A stretch of 19,573 bases of DNA from Halovenus sp. (GTDB taxonomy: Archaea > Halobacteriota > Halobacteria > Halobacteriales > Haloarculaceae). Location of the stretch: positions 1 to 19,573 of the forward strand of contig PUNZ01000210.1 in the NCBI GenBank assembly GCA_003551945.1, in the 5' to 3' direction. The translations under genes were made by a program, and so were the position numbers. Each line of letters begins with the position of its first letter. Positions within the stretch are counted from its first letter, which is position 1. The notes beneath the pieces are model-generated. The model saw only the letters and a list, made by a program, of their open reading frames with translations. It had not been told where the DNA came from and made no database searches. Positions 1 to 7,321 of this stretch are shown here, piece after piece.

Positions 1-119
1 CGCTCGCGCGCGGTGAGCTTTCCTTTTTCATGTTGTGCGTCAATCCGCTCCTGGCCGCCGCCAAGCAGCGCCTCCTCCCGACGCTTGCGTAGCTCATCTA
101 TCTGGTCTTCCATTGTCAT
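1..119 (-). CDS. pccB: Acyl-CoA carboxylase carboxyltransferase (beta) subunit, N-terminal fragment
   Basis: Only the first 39 codons are in the window; the gene runs off the left edge. The visible start MTMEDQIDELRKRREEALLG, followed by GGGQERIDAQHEKGKLTARER, matches the N-terminus of the propionyl/acetyl-CoA carboxylase beta family, where the 'Q/EKGKLTARER' segment is near-invariant. By family knowledge, this cytoplasmic subunit moves the carboxyl group from carboxybiotin to acyl-CoA. The start at 119 is preferred over the in-frame ATG at 113 because GGAGG (plus-strand 128-132) lies 8 nt upstream of it. The gene is divergent from the transducer gene. The exact acyl substrate cannot be judged from this fragment. 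Confidence 0.85.
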   Translation of the reverse strand, partial: MTMEDQIDELRKRREEALLGGGQERIDAQHEKGKLTARE

Positions 120-127
120 GGGTTGTG

Positions 128-174
128 CCTCCGAATCATCGTTGACAATGACATGCACCACCGAGAGTAAAACA
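128..174 (-). promoter_or_regulatory. Shine-Dalgarno and TATA-like box for the carboxylase gene
   Basis: On the minus strand, GGAGG (128-132) sits 8 nt before the ATG at 119. A TATA-like GTTTTACTC lies at about 166-174, which would put transcription start near 140-145 and give a leadered mRNA. The SD is seen directly; the TATA assignment is inference. Confidence 0.4.
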
Positions 175-280
175 ATTCTGCAATCGTACCGGTAGTAGTG
201 TGTTGGTAACAACAGTCAAGGTCAACCAGTTTTCCAGTTCAGTCATTCAATAGTAGCGAAAAAGATACTGTTTGTTGCGG

Positions 281-339
281 TACATAATGCTTTTACGAGC
301 TAGCGGAGAACCGTAAAAACAGTATACCGAATTAGGGGT
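281..339 (+). promoter_or_regulatory. Candidate promoter and SD for the transducer-opsin operon
   Basis: The 224-bp divergent intergenic stretch (120-343) holds AT-rich TATA-like segments at 281-289 (tacataatg) and 321-328 (agtatacc), and a purine-rich aggggt at 334-339, 4 nt before the ATG at 344. Start from the first box would give a leader of about 30 nt that includes this SD-like element. The choice between boxes is uncertain. No other strong element is visible in this stretch. Confidence 0.3.
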
Positions 340-343
340 AGCT

Positions 344-1951
344 ATGAGGGGAGCACTTAGCACACGGATACAGGAGCGGTACAGTTTCAAGATTGGCGCA
401 GCGTTGGCAGGAATCTTTGTGCTGACGCTTGCGGTTTCCGTTATCTTCGGGTTACATATCGATGCCGGGCCACAAGAGGAGGCGACGGACCGGGGCATCG
501 CCGCACTGGCAGGGTTGATGGTACTGTTGCTGTTGAATCTGGGCCTTGTCGGGATTGTCCTCGGCGGTAACGTTGCCCTCTCGTTACGCCAGCTGAGCGA
601 GCGCGCAGAGCGTATTGGAGCGGGTGAGTTTGACGTCGAAATCGAGACCAGTCGCAACGACGAAATTGCGGACCTGTATGGCTCGATTGCGCTCATGCGC
701 GATGAACTACGCGAGATGGTGACCGATTTAGAGCAGACACGGGCAGAAATCGAAGCCGAACGCCAGCGTGCAACGGAAGCAAAGGAAAACGCAGAGCGAT
801 TACAACAGGAAGCGGAAGCACAGAACCAGCAGTTGCTCGACATCGCAGAGCGATTTTCCGAGGCAATGGCTCACTCAGCGGACGGCGACCTTGACCAACG
901 GCTGACAGTCGAGACAGATGATAAAGCGCTCCAGTCGATTGCTGACTCCTACAACGAGATGCTCACGGAGTTGGGCGCTGCGGTCGCAAAAGCACAGGGT
1001 TCAGCCATGACAATCGATGAAATGTCCGCTGACCTTGAGAACTCTGGCCGAGAGATTAGTCGCGGCAGCCAGGATGTGGCACACGCAATTACTGATATTG
1101 CACAGGGTGCAGAAAAACAGGCAGAAGAGCTTCACGAAGCGGCTGGTGAGATTAGCAGCCTCTCGGCCGCCACGGAAGAAGTTGCCTCGACAACCACAGA
1201 AATCGCCAAACAATCAGATGATGTCTCAACCCTGGCAAGCGACGGCCGAGAGGCTGCATCAAATACGGCAGAGATGATGGAGTCAACAGTCGAGCGGACC
1301 GAAACGGTCGTCGAAACCGTCGATGAACTCGTCGAGGAGGCCCAACAGATTGAACAGGTTATCGCCACCATCGACGAGATTGCCGACCAGATTAACATGT
1401 TGGCGCTGAACGCAAATATCGAGGCCGCCCGTGCCGGAAGCGGTGCAGGCAACGTCGGCGATGGGTTTGCTGTTGTGGCAAACGAAGTCAAAAATCTCGC
1501 TGGAGAAGCGATGAAGGCTGTCGACGACATCGAACGCACGCTTCAGAGCGTCCAGGGCCGTGCTGTCGAAACAGCCGACGAAATCTCCGAGGTAGATGCG
1601 AGTATCAGAACAGCAGAAGACGATGTCTCACGTGTCCGTGACCAACTCGATACAATTGCCCAAGACATCAACGACGTCGATACGAGCATTCAGGATATCA
1701 ACCGAACCGCAGATGAACAAGCGACGACCGCACAGGAGATTTCGACTATCGTCGATTCGGTTGCTGAAATTGCCGAGGAAACACGTGACCAGACGGGCGA
1801 CGTCTCGGCCACCTCTCAAGAGGTGACTGCATCGACGGAGACCGTTGCTAATCTAGCACAGGAACTAGATGAGCAAGCCGAGGACTTAAGCGACATTATG
1901 AGCGAGTTTACCGTCTCACGTGGGACGCTTGCGACCATTGAGAGTAACTAA
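344..1951 (+). CDS. Halobacterial-type transducer (two-TM methyl-accepting chemotaxis protein), partner of opsin homologue
   Basis: This 535-residue membrane signal transducer probably controls CheA/flagellar motor signalling. In order it has: a cytoplasmic N-terminus; TM1 at about 16-36; a very short outer loop (37-52); TM2 at 53-75; HAMP1 at about 76-127; a charged coiled-coil linker; HAMP2 at about 165-215; and an MCP signalling domain (about 230-520). The domain's hairpin tip holds the ADQINMLALNANIEAARAG motif (residues 347-365) followed by GFAVVANEVKNLA. The tip carries a small Gly-rich insert (SGAGNVGD) compared with bacterial MCPs. There is no extracellular ligand domain, so input must come through the membrane helices. 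That is the layout of HtrI/HtrII, the transducers of sensory rhodopsins, and H. salinarum HtrI has a similar length (536). The opsin-like gene starts 2 bp after the stop, as in htr-sop operons. Family assignment is secure; the stimulus is unknown. Confidence 0.95.
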   Translation: MRGALSTRIQERYSFKIGAALAGIFVLTLAVSVIFGLHIDAGPQEEATDRGIAALAGLMVLLLLNLGLVGIVLGGNVALSLRQLSERAERIGAGEFDVEIETSRNDEIADLYGSIALMRDELREMVTDLEQTRAEIEAERQRATEAKENAERLQQEAEAQNQQLLDIAERFSEAMAHSADGDLDQRLTVETDDKALQSIADSYNEMLTELGAAVAKAQGSAMTIDEMSADLENSGREISRGSQDVAHAITDIAQGAEKQAEELHEAAGEISSLSAATEEVASTTTEIAKQSDDVSTLASDGREAASNTAEMMESTVERTETVVETVDELVEEAQQIEQVIATIDEIADQINMLALNANIEAARAGSGAGNVGDGFAVVANEVKNLAGEAMKAVDDIERTLQSVQGRAVETADEISEVDASIRTAEDDVSRVRDQLDTIAQDINDVDTSIQDINRTADEQATTAQEISTIVDSVAEIAEETRDQTGDVSATSQEVTASTETVANLAQELDEQAEDLSDIMSEFTVSRGTLATIESN

Positions 1952-1953
1952 CA

Positions 1954-2673
1954 ATGACGGAAAACTTGCTCTTTAGCCCAACAGCTCTGTACTTTGGGAC
2001 GGCGCTGTTGCTCGCACTCGGGGCGCTTGTCTTTTTCAGCCGTGCGGCGCTTGCCTCCGGCGACAGGCGGAGTATCCTCATTTTGGGGACGCTCCCAGCG
2101 ATGTTTATGGCGCTAACCTACGTGATGATGGGCCTCGAATTGCTGACAGTGACGGTTACCGGAACTGGCGGACGCGAACAATCAGTTGTTCGATTTGTCG
2201 CCTATACGGGCGTCCTCGCAATCGTTGTCTACGTGCTGCGGGAACTGGTGTATCTCTCCCAAAAGCAGTTTGTACTGTTGCTCATCCCCTTCGTTGCACT
2301 CCCGTGGTTTGCGCTTGCGTCGTGGGTGACGACCGGGGCTGTCGAGTCGCTCATGTCTGGTGGCGCGTTTCTCTCGTATCTAGCCGGGGCGTATCTGCTG
2401 TATGGCCCCCTCTCGAAGGTTGCGTCGCGTGCAGGTGGTGAACGACGACTGTTGTATGTCAAAGTCACTCACCTTGCCGTGTTATGTTGGGGCGCACTGA
2501 TACTGACTTCCGCGCTGTCGGAACAGGCGGCCGGCATGCTAGATTTCTTCGTCGGGCAGCTTGTGGCCAGCTATATCGACCTGCTCTTTATGCTCGTATT
2601 TGCTGCGCTGGTGTACAACAACCGCGACCTGTTCACTGGGAAGCGTGAGCAAGTCGAGAAAACAACTGACTAG
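1954..2673 (+). CDS. Sensory-rhodopsin-like opsin homologue lacking the retinal-binding lysine
   Basis: A 239-residue, seven-helix protein of the type 1 opsin fold. Helices lie at about 9-28, 39-61, 78-97, 103-121, 136-152, 166-187 and 197-221. Compared from memory with Natronomonas pharaonis SRII, helices F-G align without gaps over 48 residues. In helix G, YLDLVTK becomes Y207-I-D-L-L-F-M213, so the Schiff-base Lys205 is Met213 while Asp201 is kept as Asp209. In helix C, RYIDWILTTP becomes R80-F-V-A-Y-T-G-V-L-A: the counterion Asp75 is Ala83, Trp76 is Tyr84 and the TTP motif is lost. Pocket residues Tyr174 and Trp178 become Leu182 and Ser186; Trp171 is kept as Trp179. Covalent retinal binding is therefore not possible at the usual site. 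Lysine-less opsins next to transducers are known in haloarchaea and have been proposed to sense non-light stimuli. The pairing with the upstream transducer supports a receptor role. The ligand or stimulus is unknown. Confidence 0.9.
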   Translation: MTENLLFSPTALYFGTALLLALGALVFFSRAALASGDRRSILILGTLPAMFMALTYVMMGLELLTVTVTGTGGREQSVVRFVAYTGVLAIVVYVLRELVYLSQKQFVLLLIPFVALPWFALASWVTTGAVESLMSGGAFLSYLAGAYLLYGPLSKVASRAGGERRLLYVKVTHLAVLCWGALILTSALSEQAAGMLDFFVGQLVASYIDLLFMLVFAALVYNNRDLFTGKREQVEKTTD

Positions 2674-2675
2674 GT

Positions 2676-3482
2676 TCAATCAGCACTGAGGCCCGCTTTC
2701 TGGGCCGCTTCCGGTGCGTCCGCACCGTCATGGATGACCGATGCAACACCTTTAGTGATCGCTTCTGGGTCTTCATGTTGGAAAATAGACCGACCCATCG
2801 AGACGCCGGCCGCGCCTGCATCCATTGCACCGCGAACCATCGACAGCGTCTGTTCGTCCGTTCCTTTGCTCCCGCCCGCGATGACGACAGGGAGACGTGT
2901 TGCCTCGACAACCTGCTCGAAACTATCCGGTGTGCCTGAGTAGGCCGTCTTGATGACATCCGCACCAAGTTCCTCGCCAAGTCGGGTGGCGTGAGCCAAA
3001 TCCTCAGCAAACCCCTCGGGGTCGTCAGTATCACGAACGTCATGGCCACGAGCGTAGGTCATCGCAAGCACGGGCATACCGTACTCCGCTGCCGCGGTCG
3101 TGAGTTCACCAAGCTGGCTGAGCTGTTTGGGTTCGTATTCGCTGCCAACGTTGATGTGAAACGAAACGGCGTCGGCACCGGCGCGGATGGCATCTGTGAC
3201 CGTACCAGTAACCCGTTTATCCATCTCGTCGGGGCCGATACTCGTCGAACCGTTGACGTGCACGATATAGCCCGCACCGTTTTTGTTGGGGTGTACTCGT
3301 GGAGCGATTCCTTTCTGCGTGAGGACGGCATCTGCGCCCCCACGGGTAACAGCATCAATCGTCGACTCGATATCGGCTAATCCGGTAACGGGACCGAGTG
3401 TAATGCCGTGGTCCATCGGGACAATCAGAAACTTGCCCCCTGTGCCGATTCGTTCAAGTCGTGCGGCGAGGCCTGCACTCAT
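2676..3482 (-). CDS. aroA': 2-amino-3,7-dideoxy-D-threo-hept-6-ulosonate (ADH) synthase, class I aldolase (DhnA) family
   Basis: This cytoplasmic enzyme makes the first dedicated intermediate of the archaeal route to 3-dehydroquinate, and so to aromatic amino acids, in a transaldolase-like reaction. Visible family features are the MDHG motif near the N-terminus, MTYARG, and the Schiff-base lysine in DVIKTAYSG (Lys178 counted from the chosen start), followed by a glycine-rich phosphate site (IAGGSKG, MGRSIF). The ATG at 3482 is chosen over an upstream in-frame TTG at 3500 because MSAGLAARLERIG fits the family start and AAGGT lies just upstream. The gene is convergent with the opsin, with 2 bp between stop codons. 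In other haloarchaea this gene is normally next to trpA; here about 10 kb separates them. A class I fructose-bisphosphate aldolase is the alternative reading and less likely in this aromatic context. Confidence 0.88.
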   Translation of the reverse strand: MSAGLAARLERIGTGGKFLIVPMDHGITLGPVTGLADIESTIDAVTRGGADAVLTQKGIAPRVHPNKNGAGYIVHVNGSTSIGPDEMDKRVTGTVTDAIRAGADAVSFHINVGSEYEPKQLSQLGELTTAAAEYGMPVLAMTYARGHDVRDTDDPEGFAEDLAHATRLGEELGADVIKTAYSGTPDSFEQVVEATRLPVVIAGGSKGTDEQTLSMVRGAMDAGAAGVSMGRSIFQHEDPEAITKGVASVIHDGADAPEAAQKAGLSAD

Positions 3483-3568
3483 TGTGCTACCTTCTGGCAA
3501 GGATGATTATGTGCGTTCCGATTATCGTCGGCGAACCTATCGGTAAATCGACAGCCAAAGACGGAATG

Positions 3569-4624
3569 TCACCACGGTTTCCCACGCCACTCAAGCACCG
3601 CCGCCGCCCACGTGTATCCAGTCCCCGCACCGAGGAACAAGACGACATCGTCCGGTTCGACCCGGCCGCGTTCAACCCCCTCATCCAGCGCAAGAATCTG
3701 GTCTGCGCTCTGCACGTGGCCGTACTCGTCGAGGTAGTAGCCATCTTCGGGAGGGTTAACGCCGAGTTCGGACAGCAGGTATTCGTGAAACGACCGTTTC
3801 ATGTGTGTGACGGCGACAAAATCAATGTCAGCTCGGGTATAGCCGGAGCCTTCGAGCGCAGTATCGGCCACGTCAAGATAGTTGGGCAGACTGACCGGAG
3901 CCAGTCGTTCTTTCATCCCATCCGGGTCCGGAACATCGAGGATATGGAGGTTCTCGTCGATAGTGTCATGCGTTGGCGGATTGCGCGACCCGCCGCCGTG
4001 CATGACGACATCCTGCGAAAACGAGCCATCAGTGACGGCATGGCCAGCATGGACCCATGCAGCGGTTCGGCCCGGGTCAGGGTCGGCTTCGAGGATGTAG
4101 GCGACGGCCCCACTTCCAAAGTTGAACATAAACGAGGAGTCGGTGTTTTCGTAGTCGATAAGGTCTTCCTCACGGCTGGCAGTCACCAGTAACGCGCGGT
4201 CGATAGCACCGGCGAGAAGTTGTGCGCGGACTTCCGTGACGACAAGCGGGCAACTGGCACAGAGCGCGTAGGTTTCGGTGGCATAGGCGTTATCCGCACC
4301 GATGCGTTCCGTGATATTCGCTGCCGCCGACCAGACGTAATAATCCTTGTACTCGCTGCCGTGATACTGCACGACATCGATGCTCTCTGGGTCGATACCG
4401 GCAGCGTTGATTGCTTTGTGTGCTGCCTTGACGCCCATATCCGTACAATGGTCGGCATCCGGCGGACAGACTCGCTTTTCAGTCAGGCCCATCTTCTCGA
4501 TAACCACCTCCTCGGGGATACCGCTCGCCGCGGCAACCTCCTCGCCAGTTAATCGTTTTTCCGGTAGGTAGCGGCCATATCCGGTCAGTCCAATTCGGTC
4601 AGCTGTCGTGGTATTCTGTGACAT
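3569..4624 (-). CDS. Ketoacyl-ACP synthase III-like / HMG-CoA synthase-like thiolase-fold enzyme
   Basis: A 351-residue condensing enzyme of the thiolase superfamily, KAS III length. The likely nucleophile is Cys122 in YALCASCPLVV, with a second Cys at 125. His274 in VTHMKRSFHEYL is at the position of the FabH catalytic His. The usual Asn of the FabH GNTS motif is replaced by His303 in YGHVQSADQI, giving a Cys-His-His set more like KAS I/II. The C-terminal LFLGAGTGYTWAAAVLEW is the expected glycine-rich strand. Haloarchaea make isoprenoid rather than fatty-acyl membrane lipids, so housekeeping fatty acid synthesis is unlikely. A carbon-carbon bond-forming or thiolytic step on a CoA thioester is a better guess. 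It starts 15 bp after the ligase stop on the same strand, so the two are probably co-transcribed. The substrate is unknown. Confidence 0.85.
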   Translation of the reverse strand: MSQNTTTADRIGLTGYGRYLPEKRLTGEEVAAASGIPEEVVIEKMGLTEKRVCPPDADHCTDMGVKAAHKAINAAGIDPESIDVVQYHGSEYKDYYVWSAAANITERIGADNAYATETYALCASCPLVVTEVRAQLLAGAIDRALLVTASREEDLIDYENTDSSFMFNFGSGAVAYILEADPDPGRTAAWVHAGHAVTDGSFSQDVVMHGGGSRNPPTHDTIDENLHILDVPDPDGMKERLAPVSLPNYLDVADTALEGSGYTRADIDFVAVTHMKRSFHEYLLSELGVNPPEDGYYLDEYGHVQSADQILALDEGVERGRVEPDDVVLFLGAGTGYTWAAAVLEWRGKPW

Positions 4625-4639
4625 AAATTCGCATCTCAG

Positions 4640-6226
4640 TTATTCGGTCGTCTCATCGGTCGTTCCGAACTGTTCCTCAATGGCTTTCCGGTCAATTTTT
4701 CCTGGTCCGCTCATCGGCATTTCGTCGACGAATTCCAGCTTCTGTGGAATCTTGAACTTCGCAATCCGTTCGCGCATAAACGTCTGTAACTCATCGAGCG
4801 TGAGTGACTCCTCCCCCTCAACGACAGCCTTGCCAACCTCACCCCACCGCTCGTCGGGAATCGGAATGACAATCGCTTCCGAAACCGTCGGGTGATTGGT
4901 AATCACCTCCTCAACTTCCGGTGGGAAGACGTTCTCTCCACCCGAAACGAACATGTTCTTTTTGCGACCCTCGATATGGAAATAGCCATCCTCGTCTCTC
5001 CGAGCGAGGTCGCCGGTCGAAACCCAGCCGTCGCCAAAGGTTGCGTCGGTCTCTTCGGGATTGTCCCAGTATCGGTCGCCCGTGTGTGGGCTTGCGAGTT
5101 CCAGTTCGCCAATCTCGTTTGCGGGGAGTTCTTGGCCGTCATCGTCAACGATGCGGGCATCGACATAGAGCGACGGGATGCCGATACTGTTGGTTTTTTC
5201 CCGAGGGAACTCATCGGGCATCGCAAAGTTGTTCGGTCCACATTCGGTGAGTCCGTAGCCCTGTGATGGGGTGATTCCCCGCTCACTCCAGGCCTCGACA
5301 ACCGATTCACGTGATGGACCGCCGCCGCTTTTGACCATACGGAGGGAAGAGAGGTCCGTCTGCTCCCAGCGGTCGTGTTCGACCATGAATCTGAGGATTG
5401 CCGGGACGGAAACGAGGACGGTCGCGTCGTAGGATTCGACGTGTGAAAGGACCTGTCCAGCGTCGAACTCCCGGGCGATGATGACAGTTCCACCAAGATG
5501 AAAGAGCGGAATGGTGAGGACGTTCCACCCACCCGTGTGAAAGAACGGAAAGACCATCGGCGTTACATCATCTGGCCTGAGCCCCCACGAGAGAATCGTG
5601 TTGAACGCGTTCCACATGATGCCACCGTGTGTCTGTACAACCTGTTTCGGGAGGCCGGTCGACCCGCCCGTGTGCAAAAAGAGGTGCGGGTCAGAGAGTG
5701 CAGAGGTGACGGTCTCAACCGGGGATGAGTCGTCTGGGAGCGCCTCGCGATACGTTGTCCACGAGCGTTCCCTGTCAGGGGCTTGTTCGTCGGTAAGTGT
5801 GAGGGTATTCAGTGTGTCGGCCCAGCCACCATCGGTATCAAGCGCGGCCTCGACATCCGAAAGAAACGGCTCCTCGACGGCCAGCAGTGTCGGGTTGATA
5901 TCCGACAGCATCGCGCTGAGTTCGCGAGAGGACAGGCGAAACGACAGGGGAGCAAGGATTGCGCCACGTTTTGCCGTTGCAAAGTAGAGGTCGATAAGTT
6001 CCGGTCGGTTTCGAGAGACAACGGCAACGCGGTCTCCATGACCCACATCCGTTGCATCAAGCAGGCGAGCGGTTCGGTTCGCCCGGCTATCGAGTGCAGC
6101 GTAGGTGTACTGTTCGCCAGTGTCGCCGTCAATCAAGCCTACGCGGTCGGGTGAAAGCTGTGCGCGCCGTTCGCTCAGCGAGCCAATCCATTCGTACGGC
6201 CGGTTACTGTGTGAGTGTACGGTCAT
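4640..6226 (-). CDS. AMP-forming acyl-CoA synthetase (acyl/aryl-CoA ligase)
   Basis: This 528-residue member of the ANL superfamily activates a carboxylic acid to its acyl-CoA by way of an acyl-AMP. Motifs in order are: the P-loop HTGGSTGLPKQVVQTHGG (185-202); GYGLTE (323-328); STGD with Asp406; the hinge and A8 region with Arg421 in IEGRKKNMFVSGGENVFPPEVEE; and the catalytic lysine Lys510 in SGPGKIDRKAI. All core residues are present, so it should be active. The phosphate loop has TGGSTG where many members have TSGTTG. It is the first gene of a minus-strand unit with the KAS III-like gene, and AAGGA lies just before the ATG. Length and motifs fit medium/long-chain fatty acid, aryl and o-succinylbenzoate ligases alike, so the substrate cannot be assigned. 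Confidence 0.92.
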   Translation of the reverse strand: MTVHSHSNRPYEWIGSLSERRAQLSPDRVGLIDGDTGEQYTYAALDSRANRTARLLDATDVGHGDRVAVVSRNRPELIDLYFATAKRGAILAPLSFRLSSRELSAMLSDINPTLLAVEEPFLSDVEAALDTDGGWADTLNTLTLTDEQAPDRERSWTTYREALPDDSSPVETVTSALSDPHLFLHTGGSTGLPKQVVQTHGGIMWNAFNTILSWGLRPDDVTPMVFPFFHTGGWNVLTIPLFHLGGTVIIAREFDAGQVLSHVESYDATVLVSVPAILRFMVEHDRWEQTDLSSLRMVKSGGGPSRESVVEAWSERGITPSQGYGLTECGPNNFAMPDEFPREKTNSIGIPSLYVDARIVDDDGQELPANEIGELELASPHTGDRYWDNPEETDATFGDGWVSTGDLARRDEDGYFHIEGRKKNMFVSGGENVFPPEVEEVITNHPTVSEAIVIPIPDERWGEVGKAVVEGEESLTLDELQTFMRERIAKFKIPQKLEFVDEMPMSGPGKIDRKAIEEQFGTTDETTE

Positions 6227-6559
6227 CGTTCCTTCGCTATGGGTTATCGTGTCCCTTTGAGTGCGATGGTCCGGAAGAGTAAGGCAGGGAGTGTGAGGCT
6301 CCGAGAGCGGCCAATACTCGTTCCGCTTTGACTCTGCGGACCAGCGGTCACGACTGCCAAAAACTGCGTGTGGATGGCCTATTGTTGTTGGGGTTAACTA
6401 TCTAATGACCTCTCAACCAATGGTGAGGGTTATCACGACATATAATGTTATACAAACCCATTCGTTTCCATCCAACAATCTATATACACATCAATGATAG
6501 AGAGAAACAAGCATTTATTAGAGAGTAACAGCGATTGGTCGTGAGAAGGTGGGAATCAT
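6227..6559. promoter_or_regulatory. Divergent intergenic control region between ligase operon and HTH_10 regulator
   Basis: 333 bp without a convincing gene. The half nearest the ligase is GC-rich. It holds an AAGGA SD-like element for the ligase (about 6229-6233), a weak TATA-like TTACTC (minus strand, about 6277-6283) and GAGGCTCCGAG at 6295-6305. The half nearest the regulator is AT-rich, with TATA-like runs at 6441-6448 (atataatg), 6481-6488 (tatataca) and 6513-6520 (atttatta). It also contains an imperfect inverted repeat (6411-6428) and a pair of 12-bp direct repeats (6498-6509, 6519-6530). The regulator has a good SD (aaggtg, 6546-6551) 8 nt before its ATG. Which TATA is used is not determinable by eye. 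Confidence 0.5.
6498..6530 (+). repeat. 12-bp direct repeats TAGAGAGaAACA / TAGAGAGtAACA flanking a TATA-like box
   Basis: Two copies (6498-6509 and 6519-6530) match at 11 of 12 positions and start 21 bp apart, about two helical turns. The TATA-like atttatta (6513-6520) lies between them and just overlaps the second copy. The position suits a repressor or autoregulatory operator for the HTH_10 gene. The repeat is seen directly; its function is inference. Confidence 0.4.
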
Positions 6560-7264
6560 ATGATAGATATCTCAATGAACATGGAACAGCATGACTGTCC
6601 GTTTATTGATACGACGCTGGACCACGATATTGCATTTTCGACGATGCACTGGACGTTCGATGAAGCGGACAGAACGCTAGAGACACGGATGGTCGTGCAG
6701 GCGGAGAGTCCGAACGAACTCAACAACGGGTTGCAGTCGCTCAGGGACCATCCGAATATGTACGATTTCCGGCTCCAAAAACGCTGGAAGGATACAGCAC
6801 AGATACGAACAAACATCGACGAGACCGACGCAATGGAGCGGATACGCTCGAATGGTGGCTACATTACTGGTCCGTTCTATATCGAAGATGGCTCTGAGCT
6901 CTGGCACGTCGGCTTTGATTCAGGCGAGGATGCAGATGAAACACTGTCCGAACTGGACCGGAAAAACGAGTTCGGCATTATCTCCCGAGAAAAGCTTGAT
7001 GACGTCCTAACACAAGAAAGTATCAGAAGCGTTGTCGCGGGCCTTGACCTCGTTTCAGCCTGTCGAAGCTTGACCGATGTTGAACAAAAAACCCTCGAAG
7101 CGGCTGTCGAGCACGGGTACTTTGAGACGCCACGCGGCACAACGCTCGATGCGCTTGCCAACGAGTTCGACGTGAGCGCACCAGCGGTTTCGAAAAATAT
7201 CCGTCGTGGCCAAAAGAAGATTATGCGGAGTGCGGTCCAAACGCTTGAAACCATCGACGAGTAA
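6560..7264 (+). CDS. HTH_10 (bacterio-opsin-activator-type) transcriptional regulator
   Basis: A 234-residue cytoplasmic DNA-binding protein. The C-terminal segment (about 171-222), LTDVEQKTLEAAVEHGYFET then a helix-turn-helix around LDALANEFDVSAPAVSKNIR, is the HTH_10 domain found in many haloarchaeal Bat-like regulators. The N-terminal 160 residues show no GAF or PAS signature and probably form the haloarchaeal ligand-sensing or dimerisation module; they contain no recognisable metal site. The start at 6560 is supported by an SD 8 nt upstream; ATGs at 6575 and 6581 are alternatives. It lies between the divergent ligase/KAS operon and the ABC transporter operon, with 147 bp before the latter, so it is probably their local regulator. 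Whether it activates or represses is not visible. Confidence 0.88.
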   Translation: MIDISMNMEQHDCPFIDTTLDHDIAFSTMHWTFDEADRTLETRMVVQAESPNELNNGLQSLRDHPNMYDFRLQKRWKDTAQIRTNIDETDAMERIRSNGGYITGPFYIEDGSELWHVGFDSGEDADETLSELDRKNEFGIISREKLDDVLTQESIRSVVAGLDLVSACRSLTDVEQKTLEAAVEHGYFETPRGTTLDALANEFDVSAPAVSKNIRRGQKKIMRSAVQTLETIDE

Positions 7265-7297
7265 GCGGCTACAGACGAACAAGCGCCCTTTGATTAC

Positions 7298-7302
7298 TTT
7301 TT
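7298..7302 (+). terminator. Possible oligo-T terminator after the regulator gene
   Basis: A run of five T lies 34-38 nt after the regulator stop codon, in a T-rich stretch (tttgattacttttt). Archaeal termination commonly uses oligo-T without a strong hairpin. This is suggestive only. Confidence 0.25.
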
Positions 7303-7321
7303 CCGCTGTGGGCAAAGAAGA

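Noticed and set aside
247..843. A 198-codon minus-strand frame over the start of the transducer.
   Set aside because: Ser/Arg/Cys-rich composition unlike haloarchaeal proteins, and wholly antisense to the transducer's TM and HAMP region.
1954..2673. Opsin homologue as a decaying pseudogene.
   Set aside because: The frame is full length, all seven helices and the transducer-facing Tyr207 are intact, and the operon spacing is preserved.
3461..4192. A 243-codon plus-strand frame opposite the KAS III-like gene.
   Set aside because: Antisense to a clear condensing enzyme, and its composition is basic and non-haloarchaeal.
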